Of a stretch of 64,000 bases of DNA, positions 9,468-18,229 are shown in pieces. Within the stretch, counting starts at the first letter, position 1. Each line of letters begins with the position of its first letter. Below the pieces are notes generated by a model. It did not search any database and was not told where the DNA came from. It saw only the letters and a list, made by a program, of their open reading frames with translations. Location of the stretch: contig VGJS01000010.1 in the NCBI GenBank assembly GCA_016867395.1, positions 1 to 64,000 on the forward strand. The letters are read 5' to 3'. The stretch comes from Candidatus Handelsmanbacteria bacterium (GTDB lineage Bacteria; Latescibacterota; UBA2968; UBA8231). The position numbers and the translations under genes were made by a program.

Positions 9468-9830
9468 GATCGGGTTCGTTCTCCTTAGTTCAGGGCTCTG
9501 GCCCGACACAAAAAGGCCATCGCCTGCCGCGGGAGCGCAGGGCTGTGGTTGTGCTTTAATACACGCTGCAGGCTCCCGGATTTGCTCTGCCCGGGCCAGC
9601 CTACGAATTCCTGGAGCCGGGGTGCACTCCCGGACAGAGCGTTTGGCGAGGAGTGGGGTCAAGGTTTGGCGAAGCGCCGGCTGCGTGGGCGCTCCCCATC
9701 CTCGCAGGACTTTTAATGCCGCCTCGGGATTCCCCCGCAGGGGCGGGAGGAGGTGGGCGGCAGCCCGGACCCGTTCCCCGACGAAGAGGTCTGCTCTGGG
9801 GACGGATTACGGGCAGTGGGACACAAGACC

Positions 9831-9849
9831 GTGGGGCCCTGGGCCCCAC
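9831..9849. repeat. perfect GC palindrome
   Basis: Nine bases GTGGGGCCC are mirrored by GGGCCCCAC around a single central T. The arms would form a cruciform only if a few central bases are unpaired. No T-run follows on either strand, so it is not an ordinary intrinsic terminator. It could be a protein-binding site; function is unknown. Confidence 0.35.
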
Positions 9850-10022
9850 GGGAATGAGGTAACAATCTATCCAATGGAAGGCGGCTTGTCAACCACAAAA
9901 ACCTTCGGCCGGCCGCTAGCGGTTGGGGCAGGGGATGGGGGATGGGGCTATATTAGGGGGTCAGGGGCGGGCGAGAAGCGCATAGATCAAGGGAAAACAG
10001 TGGATTTATGCGCCCTGGCCTA

Positions 10023-10051
10023 TTGACGGGGGCCGGGTAAGATTATTTACT
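10023..10051 (+). promoter_or_regulatory. possible sigma-70-type promoter for the S41-lipA run
   Basis: TTGACG and TTTACT are separated by 17 bases, which matches the vegetative consensus at five and four of six positions. The downstream ATG at 10096 has AAGGA about nine bases before it. The call rests on consensus similarity only. Confidence 0.35.
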
Positions 10052-10095
10052 TAAGGGCCGTGGATCTGCTCTCCTTCATGTAAGGATTTAAAGCA

Positions 10096-11982
10096 ATGCG
10101 CCGCCCTTGGACCACCGCGCTCTGGCTGCTGCTCCTGTTGGTGGGGGTTGCCCGCCCCTGCCAGGCCCTGACTCCTCCAGTAGGACCGGAACTGAAAACC
10201 CTGCAGATGGTCTGGGACTATATCCGGTATCTTTATATCCGAGAGATATCCCCGGATACCCTGATGCACGCCGGGGTGAAAGGGCTCTTCTACAACCTCG
10301 ATCCGGCCAGTGAATACACCTTCAGCCAGGAGCAGAACGCCGGCTGGGAGGAAAGCTTCGACACCTTCCGCCAGATCGCTCTGGCCGTCAACGATTCCTC
10401 CCTGTACTCGACTACCCCCGACACCCTGGTGCATTTCGGGATCTACGGGATGCTATCCGTCCTCGATCCCAATACCAACTTCATGGAAAACCAGAACCTG
10501 GAAAATTTTATCATCCACACCCGCGGCAGTTACGGCGGGCTGGGTTTCCGCATCCAGGTCATCCACCCGGACAGCGCCATCGCCGTCTGGGCCCTGCTCC
10601 ATCAGGACACCCCGGCGGCCAGGGCAGGGGTCAAGTCTGGGGACCTGATCATCGCCATCGATGACAGCACCACCAAGCATCTTTCGGCCGGCGACGCGGC
10701 CGACCGAATGCGCGGGGAGCCGGGCACCCCGGTCACCCTCACCCTGAAACGGGCAGGGGTGGCCGACCCCTTCAAGGTGACCATCATCCGCGAGGTGGTG
10801 CAGGTGCGCAGCACGCCCTACTACACCCTGTTCTCCGACTCCACCGGTTACGTCAAGCTCGATGGCTTCCAAAAGAAATGCAGCCAGGAGGTGCGCGACG
10901 CCCTGGTCGATCTCAGGCAACGAGGCATGAAACGCCTGATCTTCGACTTGCGCGGCAACGGGGGGGGATACCTTCAGGAGGCGGTCGCGGTGGCCGAACT
11001 CTTTCTGCCCCCCCAGAAGCTGGTGGTCTATACCGCCGGCCGGGCCATTGCCGACACCACCCGATACTTCACCGCGACCAGGCCGGTGGTGGGGGAGGAG
11101 CCCCTGATCGTCATGGTAGATGGGGAGTCGGCCAGCGCCTCGGAGATCGTTTCGGGCGCCATCCAGGACTGGGACCGCGGGCTAATCCTGGGCCTGCCCA
11201 CGGTAGGCAAGGGCTCGGTGCAGCAGACCATGCCCATCGGCGACAAGGCCGAACTCAAACTGACCATCGCTGCGTACTATACCCCCAGCGGCCGCTCCAT
11301 AGACAAGCAAATGCGCAAGGATTCCACCCTGGTCGGCCTACCCGACAAGGAGTTTAAGACCCTGGTAAGGGGCCGGGTGGTCACCGGCGGGGGGGGGATC
11401 GTGCCGGACGTGTACATGGAGCCCCTGGAGCGGCGCCTGTGGAAATCCCCGCTCAACCGGCAGTTGGCCGGCGTAGCAACCGCCAACAACCTCTTCTTCC
11501 ATTTTGCCAGGCATTACCCGGTGGCGCACCCTGGCCTGGGGGCCGATTTCCGTGCCGACGCGGCGACGGTCGGAGAATTCCGCCAGTTCACCGCGGCGCG
11601 GGGCTTCGAGTACGTCAGCCAGTACGAGGCGTGGATTCAGGACCTCCACAAAAAGGCCGACGAGGAGCAGCAGGCCGACAAACTGACCAAATCGCTGGAG
11701 GCGCTGCGCGAAAAGATCGGTGAGATCGAGGAGGCCCACTGGCAGAGCAACGAGGACCTGCTCATCTGGAAACTCACCTACGAGATCCTCGAAAAAGCGG
11801 CCGGGCAGAAGGCCGCGGAGGCGTACCGGGTCTCGGTGGACCCGCAGGTGCAGCGGGCCCGGGAGTTGCTGGTGGACCCCAAAGCCTACGAGGAATTCTT
11901 CCAGAAGGCGGAGATCAGCTTGCCGCCGGACTCCAAACTCGCCGCCGCCGCGCCAGACTCGGCCGCCACCGCGGGAGAGTAG
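10096..11982 (+). CDS. S41-family C-terminal processing peptidase (CtpA/Tsp-like)
   Basis: The 628-residue exported protease has a signal peptide of about 25 residues. A helical N-terminal part follows, then a PDZ domain (about 140-230, with GGLGFRIQV and GVKSGDLIIAID) and the S41 catalytic domain. The nucleophile Ser lies in DGESASASEI and the general-base Lys in TVGKGSVQQ, both intact. A lysine- and glutamate-rich helical tail of about 150 residues extends beyond the catalytic part. It should cleave proteins at their C termini in the periplasm. lipA begins within six bases of its TAG stop, starting a long co-directional run. Confidence 0.92.
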   Translation: MRRPWTTALWLLLLLVGVARPCQALTPPVGPELKTLQMVWDYIRYLYIREISPDTLMHAGVKGLFYNLDPASEYTFSQEQNAGWEESFDTFRQIALAVNDSSLYSTTPDTLVHFGIYGMLSVLDPNTNFMENQNLENFIIHTRGSYGGLGFRIQVIHPDSAIAVWALLHQDTPAARAGVKSGDLIIAIDDSTTKHLSAGDAADRMRGEPGTPVTLTLKRAGVADPFKVTIIREVVQVRSTPYYTLFSDSTGYVKLDGFQKKCSQEVRDALVDLRQRGMKRLIFDLRGNGGGYLQEAVAVAELFLPPQKLVVYTAGRAIADTTRYFTATRPVVGEEPLIVMVDGESASASEIVSGAIQDWDRGLILGLPTVGKGSVQQTMPIGDKAELKLTIAAYYTPSGRSIDKQMRKDSTLVGLPDKEFKTLVRGRVVTGGGGIVPDVYMEPLERRLWKSPLNRQLAGVATANNLFFHFARHYPVAHPGLGADFRADAATVGEFRQFTAARGFEYVSQYEAWIQDLHKKADEEQQADKLTKSLEALREKIGEIEEAHWQSNEDLLIWKLTYEILEKAAGQKAAEAYRVSVDPQVQRARELLVDPKAYEEFFQKAEISLPPDSKLAAAAPDSAATAGE

Positions 11983-11987
11983 GTTTG

Positions 11988-12893
11988 ATGGTTCAGACTG
12001 GCCGCCGCCTTCCCGACTGGCTCAAGGTCAAGGCCCCCGGCAGCGCCAATTACCTTGAGCTCAAGCGCCTGATCGCCGGTCTGCGGCTGCACACCGTCTG
12101 CGAGAGCGCCCATTGCCCCAATATCGGCGAGTGCTGGAACAGCCGCACCGCCACCTTCATGATCCTGGGGGACGTGTGTACCCGAAGTTGCGGCTTCTGC
12201 GCCGTCAAGACCGGCAAACCCCTCTACCTCGACGAGGGGGAGCCGGAGCGGGTGGCAGAAGCCATAGCCCAGCTTGACCTGCGCCACGCGGTGATCACCT
12301 CGGTGAACCGCGACGAGTTGCCCGATGGGGGAGCGCGGATCTTCGCCCGCACTATCGCGGCGGTGAAGGAGCGCTGCCCGGATATCACGGTGGAGGTGCT
12401 GATCCCCGACTTTAAGGGCAACTGGGAGGCCCTGGCGGAGGTGGTTGTGGCCGGCCCCCATATACTTAACCACAACATCGAGACCGCCCCCCGCCTCTAC
12501 CCACAGATGCGGCCTCAGGCCAAGTACAGCCGCTCCCTGGAACTGCTGGACCGGGCATGCCGCCTGGGTGAGGTGCCCACTAAATCGGGGATGATGCTGG
12601 GGGCCGGCGAGCGCGAGGAGGAGATCGCCCGGACCATCGCCGACCTGGCCGGGGTCGGCTGCCAGATCCTCACCCTGGGGCAGTATTTGAGCCCTTCCCA
12701 GGACCATGTGCCGGTGGATCGCTTTGTCCATCCTGAGGAGTTCGCCCGCTGGCGGACCTATGCCCTGGCGCAGGGGCTGGCCCACGTGGAGTCGGGGCCC
12801 CTGGTGCGCAGTTCCTACCACGCCGAACTACAGGCCGGCGCCCTGCAAGGGGCCGGGGCCGTCCATCTCTCTCAGCTACAGGCGGTACGATGA
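11988..12893 (+). CDS. lipA: lipoyl synthase
   Basis: The 301-residue radical-SAM enzyme inserts two sulfurs into octanoyl groups on E2 and H proteins. Both iron-sulfur sites are visible: the auxiliary cluster CESAHCPNIGEC and the radical-SAM CTRSCGFC. The C-terminal RSSYHAE motif that contributes the auxiliary-cluster serine ligand is also intact. Length is normal. The ATG at 11988 is preferred over a TTG immediately upstream. Its end overlaps the next gene by four bases, indicating translational coupling. Confidence 0.96.
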   Translation: MVQTGRRLPDWLKVKAPGSANYLELKRLIAGLRLHTVCESAHCPNIGECWNSRTATFMILGDVCTRSCGFCAVKTGKPLYLDEGEPERVAEAIAQLDLRHAVITSVNRDELPDGGARIFARTIAAVKERCPDITVEVLIPDFKGNWEALAEVVVAGPHILNHNIETAPRLYPQMRPQAKYSRSLELLDRACRLGEVPTKSGMMLGAGEREEEIARTIADLAGVGCQILTLGQYLSPSQDHVPVDRFVHPEEFARWRTYALAQGLAHVESGPLVRSSYHAELQAGALQGAGAVHLSQLQAVR

Positions 12894-13894
12894 ACCTCGA
12901 CAGGATGAACATCGCCACCTATCTGCGGCGGAAGAAGCTCCTGGTGGCTGGGGACCCGCCGCCGGTCGTCATTCCCCTTGGCGCCGGCTCGCATCACCTG
13001 GTGTTTCATGTCGCCGTGCCGCGCCAGGAATGGATCGTCAAGCAGGCCCTGGCCCGGGCCCAGGTGAAGGAGCGGTGGTGGCTGGACCGCAAGCGGATTT
13101 TCAACGAGAAGAACTGCCTGGAGATCCTGGCCCAGTTCTTCCCGGTGCTCATCCCAGAGGTGGTGCTGGAGGACCGCACCGACTTCATCCTGGTGACCAC
13201 CGCCCAACCCCGCGAGGCGGTGGTTTGGGAAGACCAGTTGATGGGCGGCAAGATCGACCTGCAGATCGCCTCGCTGTGCGGCGAGGTGCTGGGCACGGTC
13301 CACAGCCAGACCGCCGACGACCGGGAGGTCAAGGCCCTGTTCAAGGACACCAAGCCCTTTGAGCAACTGCGCATCGAGCCCTTCTATGCCCGCATCGCCC
13401 AGGTTTTCCCGGATCTGAAAAAACCCATTGAGGCCCAGGTGAGGCAATTGCTTAAGAACCGCCACGCTCTGGTGCTGGGCGACCTGCGGCCCCGCAATAT
13501 CTGGGTCAACAGCGGCTCGGTGTACTTGGTCGATTTCGCCGCCGCCCATTTCGGCAACCCCTCCTTTGACGTGGCCTTCTACGCTGCCGACATGTGTATC
13601 AAGGCGATGATCAACAGCCCCCAGAAGGCCGCCTACCTCGAAGGGGTCAACATTTACTGGAACTCCTACTTCCGCACCGCCGAATACGCTAAAAAGAAAG
13701 AGGTGGAGAAGAACGCGGTGCGGGACCTCAGTTGCCTGCTGCTCGGCGCCATCGACGGCCGGCTGCCGGCCGCGGGCCTCGACGAACACATGCGCGGCCT
13801 GGCCCGCCGTATCGCCCAGAACCTGCTCTTCACCGAACTGGACAAGATCGAGGAGATCACCGAGTTCGTGAACCGCACTCTCATCGACGGCTGA
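12890..13894 (+). CDS. APH-fold small-molecule kinase (methylthioribose-kinase-like)
   Basis: The 334-residue protein has the aminoglycoside phosphotransferase/choline kinase fold. A Gly-rich N-terminal loop (LGAGSHHLVFHVAV) precedes the ATP-binding Lys in WIVKQAL. The catalytic loop LGDLRPRNIWV carries Asp and Asn, and the metal-binding Asp follows in LVDFAAAHFG. The arrangement resembles methylthioribose kinase and related sugar kinases, but the substrate cannot be read from sequence. Methylthioribose would link it to methionine salvage and so to the downstream one-carbon cluster; that is inference. It overlaps lipA by four bases. Confidence 0.75.
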   Translation: MNLDRMNIATYLRRKKLLVAGDPPPVVIPLGAGSHHLVFHVAVPRQEWIVKQALARAQVKERWWLDRKRIFNEKNCLEILAQFFPVLIPEVVLEDRTDFILVTTAQPREAVVWEDQLMGGKIDLQIASLCGEVLGTVHSQTADDREVKALFKDTKPFEQLRIEPFYARIAQVFPDLKKPIEAQVRQLLKNRHALVLGDLRPRNIWVNSGSVYLVDFAAAHFGNPSFDVAFYAADMCIKAMINSPQKAAYLEGVNIYWNSYFRTAEYAKKKEVEKNAVRDLSCLLLGAIDGRLPAAGLDEHMRGLARRIAQNLLFTELDKIEEITEFVNRTLIDG

Positions 13895-13896
13895 AA

Positions 13897-14520
13897 ATGG
13901 CAAAGACCGCAGCGCTGGGCCGGCGGGTCGAACTGGTGCCGATGGACCCGCATTGCCAGGATATCACTATTGCTCTATACCGGCAGGAGGCCGCGGACGG
14001 GCCCCGGTACCAGGTACACAGCTTTAGCGGTCGGCCCGGCGTGGTGGCGCGGCTCGACTTTGTCGCCGGGGCCACGGCGGTGCTGGGGGGAATGGCGGCG
14101 GTGGGGCCGGGCCAGGTGCGTTTTGCCTGCGGCGGGGCCCACGAACTGGCGGCCCGCCGCGCCTTTCTCGAAGCCTGCAAACTAGACCCGGCCCAGCCTC
14201 TGGCCGCCCGGCCCCTGCAATTCTTCGACAAGAAGACCGGCCACCAGATCCACGTCGCCCCCCTGGGGGGCGGGGTGTACCAGGTGGCGCTGGAAGGCGG
14301 GGATGCCGGCCGGGCTGCGGCAGTGGCTGGGGGACTGGTCAAGCTGGGCCAGATGCAGAACCCGGCCCCGGACCAGGCGGCCTTTCCCTGCGGCCAGGCC
14401 CACGACGCGCTGATCGGCCTGCTGGTAGTGCGGGCGGTGAACGTGCGGGCCACCCTGCGCGAGCAGGAGATGCAGGCGGCACGGGGACAACTGGCGGCGC
14501 CCAGCGCCCAACAACAATGA
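13897..14520 (+). CDS. protein of unknown function, coupled to the kinase
   Basis: I do not recognise this 207-residue protein. It has no signal peptide or membrane segment and contains only three cysteines. The middle (about residues 45-95) is Ala/Gly-rich with CGGAHELAARRAFLEACKL. A second part (about 105-175) has alternating hydrophobic strands. It ends in a charged helix, about residues 185-205. The ATG lies two bases after the kinase stop and the stop is seven bases before the UroD-like gene, so it is embedded in the operon. Confidence 0.6.
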   Translation: MAKTAALGRRVELVPMDPHCQDITIALYRQEAADGPRYQVHSFSGRPGVVARLDFVAGATAVLGGMAAVGPGQVRFACGGAHELAARRAFLEACKLDPAQPLAARPLQFFDKKTGHQIHVAPLGGGVYQVALEGGDAGRAAAVAGGLVKLGQMQNPAPDQAAFPCGQAHDALIGLLVVRAVNVRATLREQEMQAARGQLAAPSAQQQ

Positions 14521-14527
14521 GCCGGAG

Positions 14528-15568
14528 ATGACAGCCCAACCCATGAACAGCCGTCAGCGCGTCCTGGCCGCCCTCCGCCGCCAGCCTGTGGACCGCACCC
14601 CGGTGTGCAACCCCACCTCGGTGGCCACCGTGGAGTTGATGGACCTGGTGGACGCCTACTTTCCCCACGCCAACCGGGAACCTGAGCTGATGGCCCGCCT
14701 GGCCGCCACCGGGTACACCGAGCTGGGTTTCGACAGCATCATGCCGGTCTTCAGCATCATCCAGGAGTCTTCGGCCCTGGGCTGCAAGATCCAGTGGGAG
14801 CAGAAGGACAACTGGCCCACGGTCAAGATGCGCGAGCCCATCTGGGAGAAGCCCGAGGACATCGTCATCCCTCCCGATTTCCTCACCCATCCCGATACCC
14901 GCTGCGTGATCGAGGCGATCAGACTTTTGCGGCGTGAGTTCGGGGACGAGGTGGCCATCGTCGGCAAGACCATGGGGCCCTGGTCCCTGGGGTACCACGG
15001 CTTTGGGGTGGAGCCCTTCCTGCTTTTGTCCCTCGACGATCCAGGCAAGACCATGCAGTGCCTCGACCGGCTCAAGGAGGCCACCGTGGCCTTTGGCCTG
15101 GCCCAGATCGAGGCCGGGGCCGACGCCCTCACCCTGCCCGATCACGCCACCGGGGACCTGGTCAGCGGCGAGTACTACGCCCGCTACCTGCGCGACCTGC
15201 ACATCGAGTTTTCCCAACGCTTGCCGGCCCCCATCATTCTGCACATCTGCGGCCGCACCGTGGACCGCATGGAGTACATCGCCCAGACCGGGATGGCCGC
15301 CTTCCACTTCGACTCCAAGAACGCCCCGGCCGAGTCCATGGAGATCGTCAAGAAACGCATCTCCCTTGTGGGGAACCTCAACAACCCCGAGACCCTCTTC
15401 TCCAAGGGGCCAGAGGAGGTGCGCGCCGAGGTGTACCGCAACCTTGAGGCCGGGGTGGAGTTGGTGGGCCCCGAGTGCGCCATCCCCTTGCAGACGGCGA
15501 TAGAGAACCTCGTGGAAATCCCCAAGGCGGTGCGCGACTGGCACCGGGAACAGGCGACCCGGAACTGA
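14528..15568 (+). CDS. UroD-superfamily methyltransferase (MtaA/MtbA/CmuA-like)
   Basis: The 346-residue TIM-barrel protein belongs to the uroporphyrinogen decarboxylase superfamily, but in the corrinoid methyltransferase branch. The zinc-site signature HICGRT lies near residue 238, and a further Cys in GPECAIPL near residue 317. That is the His-Cys-Cys set that activates a thiol in MtaA-type methylcobamide:thiol methyltransferases. The next gene encodes a corrinoid protein, six bases away. It could move a methyl group between the corrinoid and a thiol or an unknown methylated substrate. Heme biosynthesis is unlikely given the context and zinc ligands. Confidence 0.8.
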   Translation: MTAQPMNSRQRVLAALRRQPVDRTPVCNPTSVATVELMDLVDAYFPHANREPELMARLAATGYTELGFDSIMPVFSIIQESSALGCKIQWEQKDNWPTVKMREPIWEKPEDIVIPPDFLTHPDTRCVIEAIRLLRREFGDEVAIVGKTMGPWSLGYHGFGVEPFLLLSLDDPGKTMQCLDRLKEATVAFGLAQIEAGADALTLPDHATGDLVSGEYYARYLRDLHIEFSQRLPAPIILHICGRTVDRMEYIAQTGMAAFHFDSKNAPAESMEIVKKRISLVGNLNNPETLFSKGPEEVRAEVYRNLEAGVELVGPECAIPLQTAIENLVEIPKAVRDWHREQATRN

Positions 15569-15573
15569 ACCCT

Positions 15574-16320
15574 ATGGCACAGCTGAACGAGATCCACAAC
15601 GAATTCATCCGCCAGGAGATCGAGGAGAACATCGAGCGGCCCAACGAGCGCCAGCGGCTGATCGACAACTTCGCCAAGTCCCGGCCCTCCATGCAGGCCA
15701 TTGCCGCCGCCCTCATCGAAGGGGAGCACGCCACCGTGGATCAACTGACCAGGGCTGCTCTCGACGAGGGGATCGAGGCTTTGGAGGTGATGGACGACGG
15801 GCTGATCGCCGGCATGGCGGTGGTGGGGATCAAGTTCCGCGAGAACATCATCTTCGTCCCCGAGGTGCTGGCCTGCGCCCGGGCGATGAAGGCGGGCATG
15901 ACCCACATCGAGCCCATCCTCTCGGCCTCAGGCATCGACCCCCTAGGCAAGGTGGTGATGGGCACGGTGAAGGGGGACCTGCACGACATCGGCAAGAACC
16001 TGTGCATCATGATGCTGCGGGGGGCCGGCTTCGAGGTCATCGACCTGGGGGTGGACACCTCGCCGGACCGCTTCATCGACGCGGTGGAGGAGCACCGGGC
16101 CACCCTGTTGGGGATGTCGGCCCTCCTGACCACCACCATGCCCAACATGGGCAAGACCATCGAGGCCTTCATCGACGCGGACCTGCGCGACCAGGTCAAG
16201 ATTATGGTGGGCGGGGCGCCGGTGACCCAGGACTTTGCCGACGACATGGGCGCCGATGGCTACGGCAAGGACGCCCTGGCCTGCGTCACCCTTGCCAAAC
16301 ACCTCCTGGCGGTGAAATAG
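15574..16320 (+). CDS. corrinoid (cobalamin-binding) methyltransferase protein, MtbC/MtmC type
   Basis: The 248-residue protein has the two domains of methyl-carrying corrinoid proteins. The helical cap (about residues 40-115) includes LEVMDDGLIAGMAVVG, and the Rossmann-like B12 domain (about 120-248) follows. The lower-ligand motif DxHxxG is intact as DLHDIGKNL near residue 140, so base-off/His-on cobalamin binding is expected. It should shuttle methyl groups among the surrounding methyltransferases. An N-terminal extension of about 35 charged residues precedes the cap. Start is the ATG at 15574. Its TAG stop overlaps the next start codon by one base. Confidence 0.92.
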   Translation: MAQLNEIHNEFIRQEIEENIERPNERQRLIDNFAKSRPSMQAIAAALIEGEHATVDQLTRAALDEGIEALEVMDDGLIAGMAVVGIKFRENIIFVPEVLACARAMKAGMTHIEPILSASGIDPLGKVVMGTVKGDLHDIGKNLCIMMLRGAGFEVIDLGVDTSPDRFIDAVEEHRATLLGMSALLTTTMPNMGKTIEAFIDADLRDQVKIMVGGAPVTQDFADDMGADGYGKDALACVTLAKHLLAVK

Positions 16321-16610
16321 TGGCCCAGCGCATCGACCCGGAGGCGTTCAAGGCGCGTTTGGAGCGGATTAGCGAACTTTTCGCCGGCATGGTGTCCCAC
16401 GCCGACGAGCAGGCCAAGCACCGCTGCCCGTACAAAAATCGCCGCGACCAATGCACCGCCCAGTTCGGCTGCCGCAACCAGAGCCCCCCCCTCCAGCCCG
16501 CGGGGTTGCGGTTGTGCGCGGCCCAGGACGGCGAGTTGGACTACCGCAGCGCCTGGGAGACTCTGGGCCCGGAAAAGACCGCGGCCCTGCGCGAAAAACT
16601 CCGCCGCTGA
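16320..16610 (+). CDS. small cysteine-containing protein in the corrinoid operon
   Basis: The 96-residue protein starts at a GTG that shares one base with the corrinoid gene stop and ends ten bases before the activator gene. Its centre has four Cys in about 45 residues, three of them in RCPYKNRRDQCTAQFGCRN (about residues 38-56), a spacing that could bind a metal or iron-sulfur cluster. The C-terminal part is charged and helical. I do not recognise the family. Its place between the corrinoid protein and its activator suggests a role in reactivation or electron transfer. Confidence 0.7.
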   Translation: MAQRIDPEAFKARLERISELFAGMVSHADEQAKHRCPYKNRRDQCTAQFGCRNQSPPLQPAGLRLCAAQDGELDYRSAWETLGPEKTAALREKLRR

Positions 16611-16620
16611 AGGCGGTGCC

Positions 16621-18228
16621 ATGCCCCTTGATCCACCCGCCGCTTCCTCTTCCCGCACCCTGACCCTCTTTGACCTAGCCGATCAGCAAGACCTGCGGGT
16701 GCCCACCTCCTGCGGCCGTAGCGGCCGCTGCCACGAGTGTATCGTCGAGGTAAAGGAGGGCTTGGAGGCCCTGGGGCCGCGCACCCTGGCGGAGAACTTT
16801 CTGCGCGATCCCTTCCGCCTGGCCTGCCAGGCGAAGGTGGGGGATGCGGCGGGGCTCTGTTTTGCCCCTCTCAGCCGGCGGCCCCAGATCCTGATGCCCG
16901 AGCCGGGGCCGCCGCTGGAGGTGGACCCACTGGTGAAACGGGAGGGGGATGCGGTGGTGCGCGAGGGGGAGGTCCTCGACCGGTACCGGGGCCGACTGCT
17001 GGGCCTAGCCCTGGACCTGGGGACCACCACCCTGGTGATGGAGTTGGTGGACCTGGAGAGCGGCCGGGTCCTGGGGGTCAGGTCCGCGGAAAACCCCCAG
17101 CGCTTCGGGGGCAGCGACGTGATGAACCGCATCTCCTACGACGCGGGGCCCGGCAGGGGGGAATTGCACCAGGCGGTGATCAAGGCCGCTAACCGCCTGG
17201 CCAGGGAGTTGTGCCGGCAGGAGGGTTGCGTGTGGCGGCAGGTCTACGAATTGGCGGTGGCGGGCAACGCCACCATGCGCGATCTGTTCTTTGGCTTGGA
17301 CGTGCAGAGCATCGGCCAGAAGCCCTACAAGTCCTTAGTGGAGCACCAGTGGCGGAAGGGGGTGCGGGAGGGCACCGCGCTCCGGGCCGAGGCGCGGCAG
17401 TTGGGGCTGCGGCTCCACCCACGGGCTGGGGTCTACGGGCTGCCCCTGATTGCCAGCCATGTGGGCGGGGATACGGCCGCGGCCCTGGCGGCCATCGGGG
17501 CCTGGGAGCAGCGGGAGCTGGTGATGCTGGTGGACGTGGGCACCAACACCGAGGTGGTGGTGGGGGACGGCCAACGCTGGGTGGCCGCCTCCTGCCCGGC
17601 GGGGCCGGCCTTCGAGGGCGGGCTGATCGAGTACGGAATGCCCGGGTACGAAGGGGCCATCGAGCGGGTGCGCTGGAGGGAGGGGGGCTTCGAGTACCAG
17701 ACCATCGGCGGCAAAGACCCGGAAGGGATCTGCGGCTCCGGGCTCATCGACCTCTTGGCCGAGCTGCGCCGGCACGGTCGGATGACGCCCAAAGGGGTCT
17801 TCGCCGACAAGGCATACACCCTGATGGTGGCCCCCCAACAGGGAATCACGTTTTCCCGGCAGGATGCCAGCCACCTTGCCCAGGCCAAGGCGGCCAACTA
17901 CTGCGGGCAGTACATTGTCCTGCGCCATTTCGGCGCCTCGCCCTGCCAGGTGCAGCGGCTCTATCTGGCTGGGGGTTTTGCCAACTACATCGACGTTGCC
18001 AATGCGGTGGAGATCGGGTTCTTGGCCCCGGTGCCCGCACAGCGCATATTCAAGGTGGGCAACGCCGCGGCCCAGGGGGCCCGCCAGGTGCTGCTCTCGC
18101 GGAGGCGGCGGCGAGCAGTCGAGGAGTTGGTGCAGACCATCGAACACGTGGAATTGGAGACCACCCCGGATTTTTTCGAGTTGTTCGTGGAGGGCTGCCA
18201 GTTTAAGCCCATGCCGGATATATTCTGA
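16621..18228 (+). CDS. RACo-like reductive activator of corrinoid protein (2Fe-2S plus ASKHA/DUF4445)
   Basis: The 535-residue protein has an N-terminal plant-type ferredoxin domain with CGRSGRCHEC near residues 31-40 and a fourth Cys in LACQAK. A linker follows, then an ASKHA ATPase fold from about residue 120: LGLALDLGTTTLVMEL (phosphate loop), VAGNATMRDLFFG, MLVDVGTNTEVV and GICGSGLIDLLAEL. This is the architecture of RACo/RamA-like proteins. These use ATP to drive reduction of inactive Co(II) corrinoid to Co(I). It presumably acts on the corrinoid protein encoded two genes upstream. The ATG at 16621 follows the small Cys protein. Confidence 0.9.
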   Translation: MPLDPPAASSSRTLTLFDLADQQDLRVPTSCGRSGRCHECIVEVKEGLEALGPRTLAENFLRDPFRLACQAKVGDAAGLCFAPLSRRPQILMPEPGPPLEVDPLVKREGDAVVREGEVLDRYRGRLLGLALDLGTTTLVMELVDLESGRVLGVRSAENPQRFGGSDVMNRISYDAGPGRGELHQAVIKAANRLARELCRQEGCVWRQVYELAVAGNATMRDLFFGLDVQSIGQKPYKSLVEHQWRKGVREGTALRAEARQLGLRLHPRAGVYGLPLIASHVGGDTAAALAAIGAWEQRELVMLVDVGTNTEVVVGDGQRWVAASCPAGPAFEGGLIEYGMPGYEGAIERVRWREGGFEYQTIGGKDPEGICGSGLIDLLAELRRHGRMTPKGVFADKAYTLMVAPQQGITFSRQDASHLAQAKAANYCGQYIVLRHFGASPCQVQRLYLAGGFANYIDVANAVEIGFLAPVPAQRIFKVGNAAAQGARQVLLSRRRRRAVEELVQTIEHVELETTPDFFELFVEGCQFKPMPDIF

Positions 18229-18229
18229 G

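Larger units (their letters stand above)
9468..10095. other. 628-base noncoding region between divergent genes
   Basis: This gap separates the M23 peptidase (minus) from the S41 protease (plus). Open frames across it have no recognisable product. I looked for tRNA, tmRNA, RNase P and SRP signatures and saw none. It contains a perfect GC palindrome at 9831-9849 and a possible promoter at 10023-10051. The remainder is GC-rich sequence without assignable function. Confidence 0.5.

Noticed and set aside
14528-15568. Uroporphyrinogen decarboxylase hemE
   Set aside because: The zinc-site HxC motif and distal Cys, plus the adjacent corrinoid protein, point to the methyltransferase branch.
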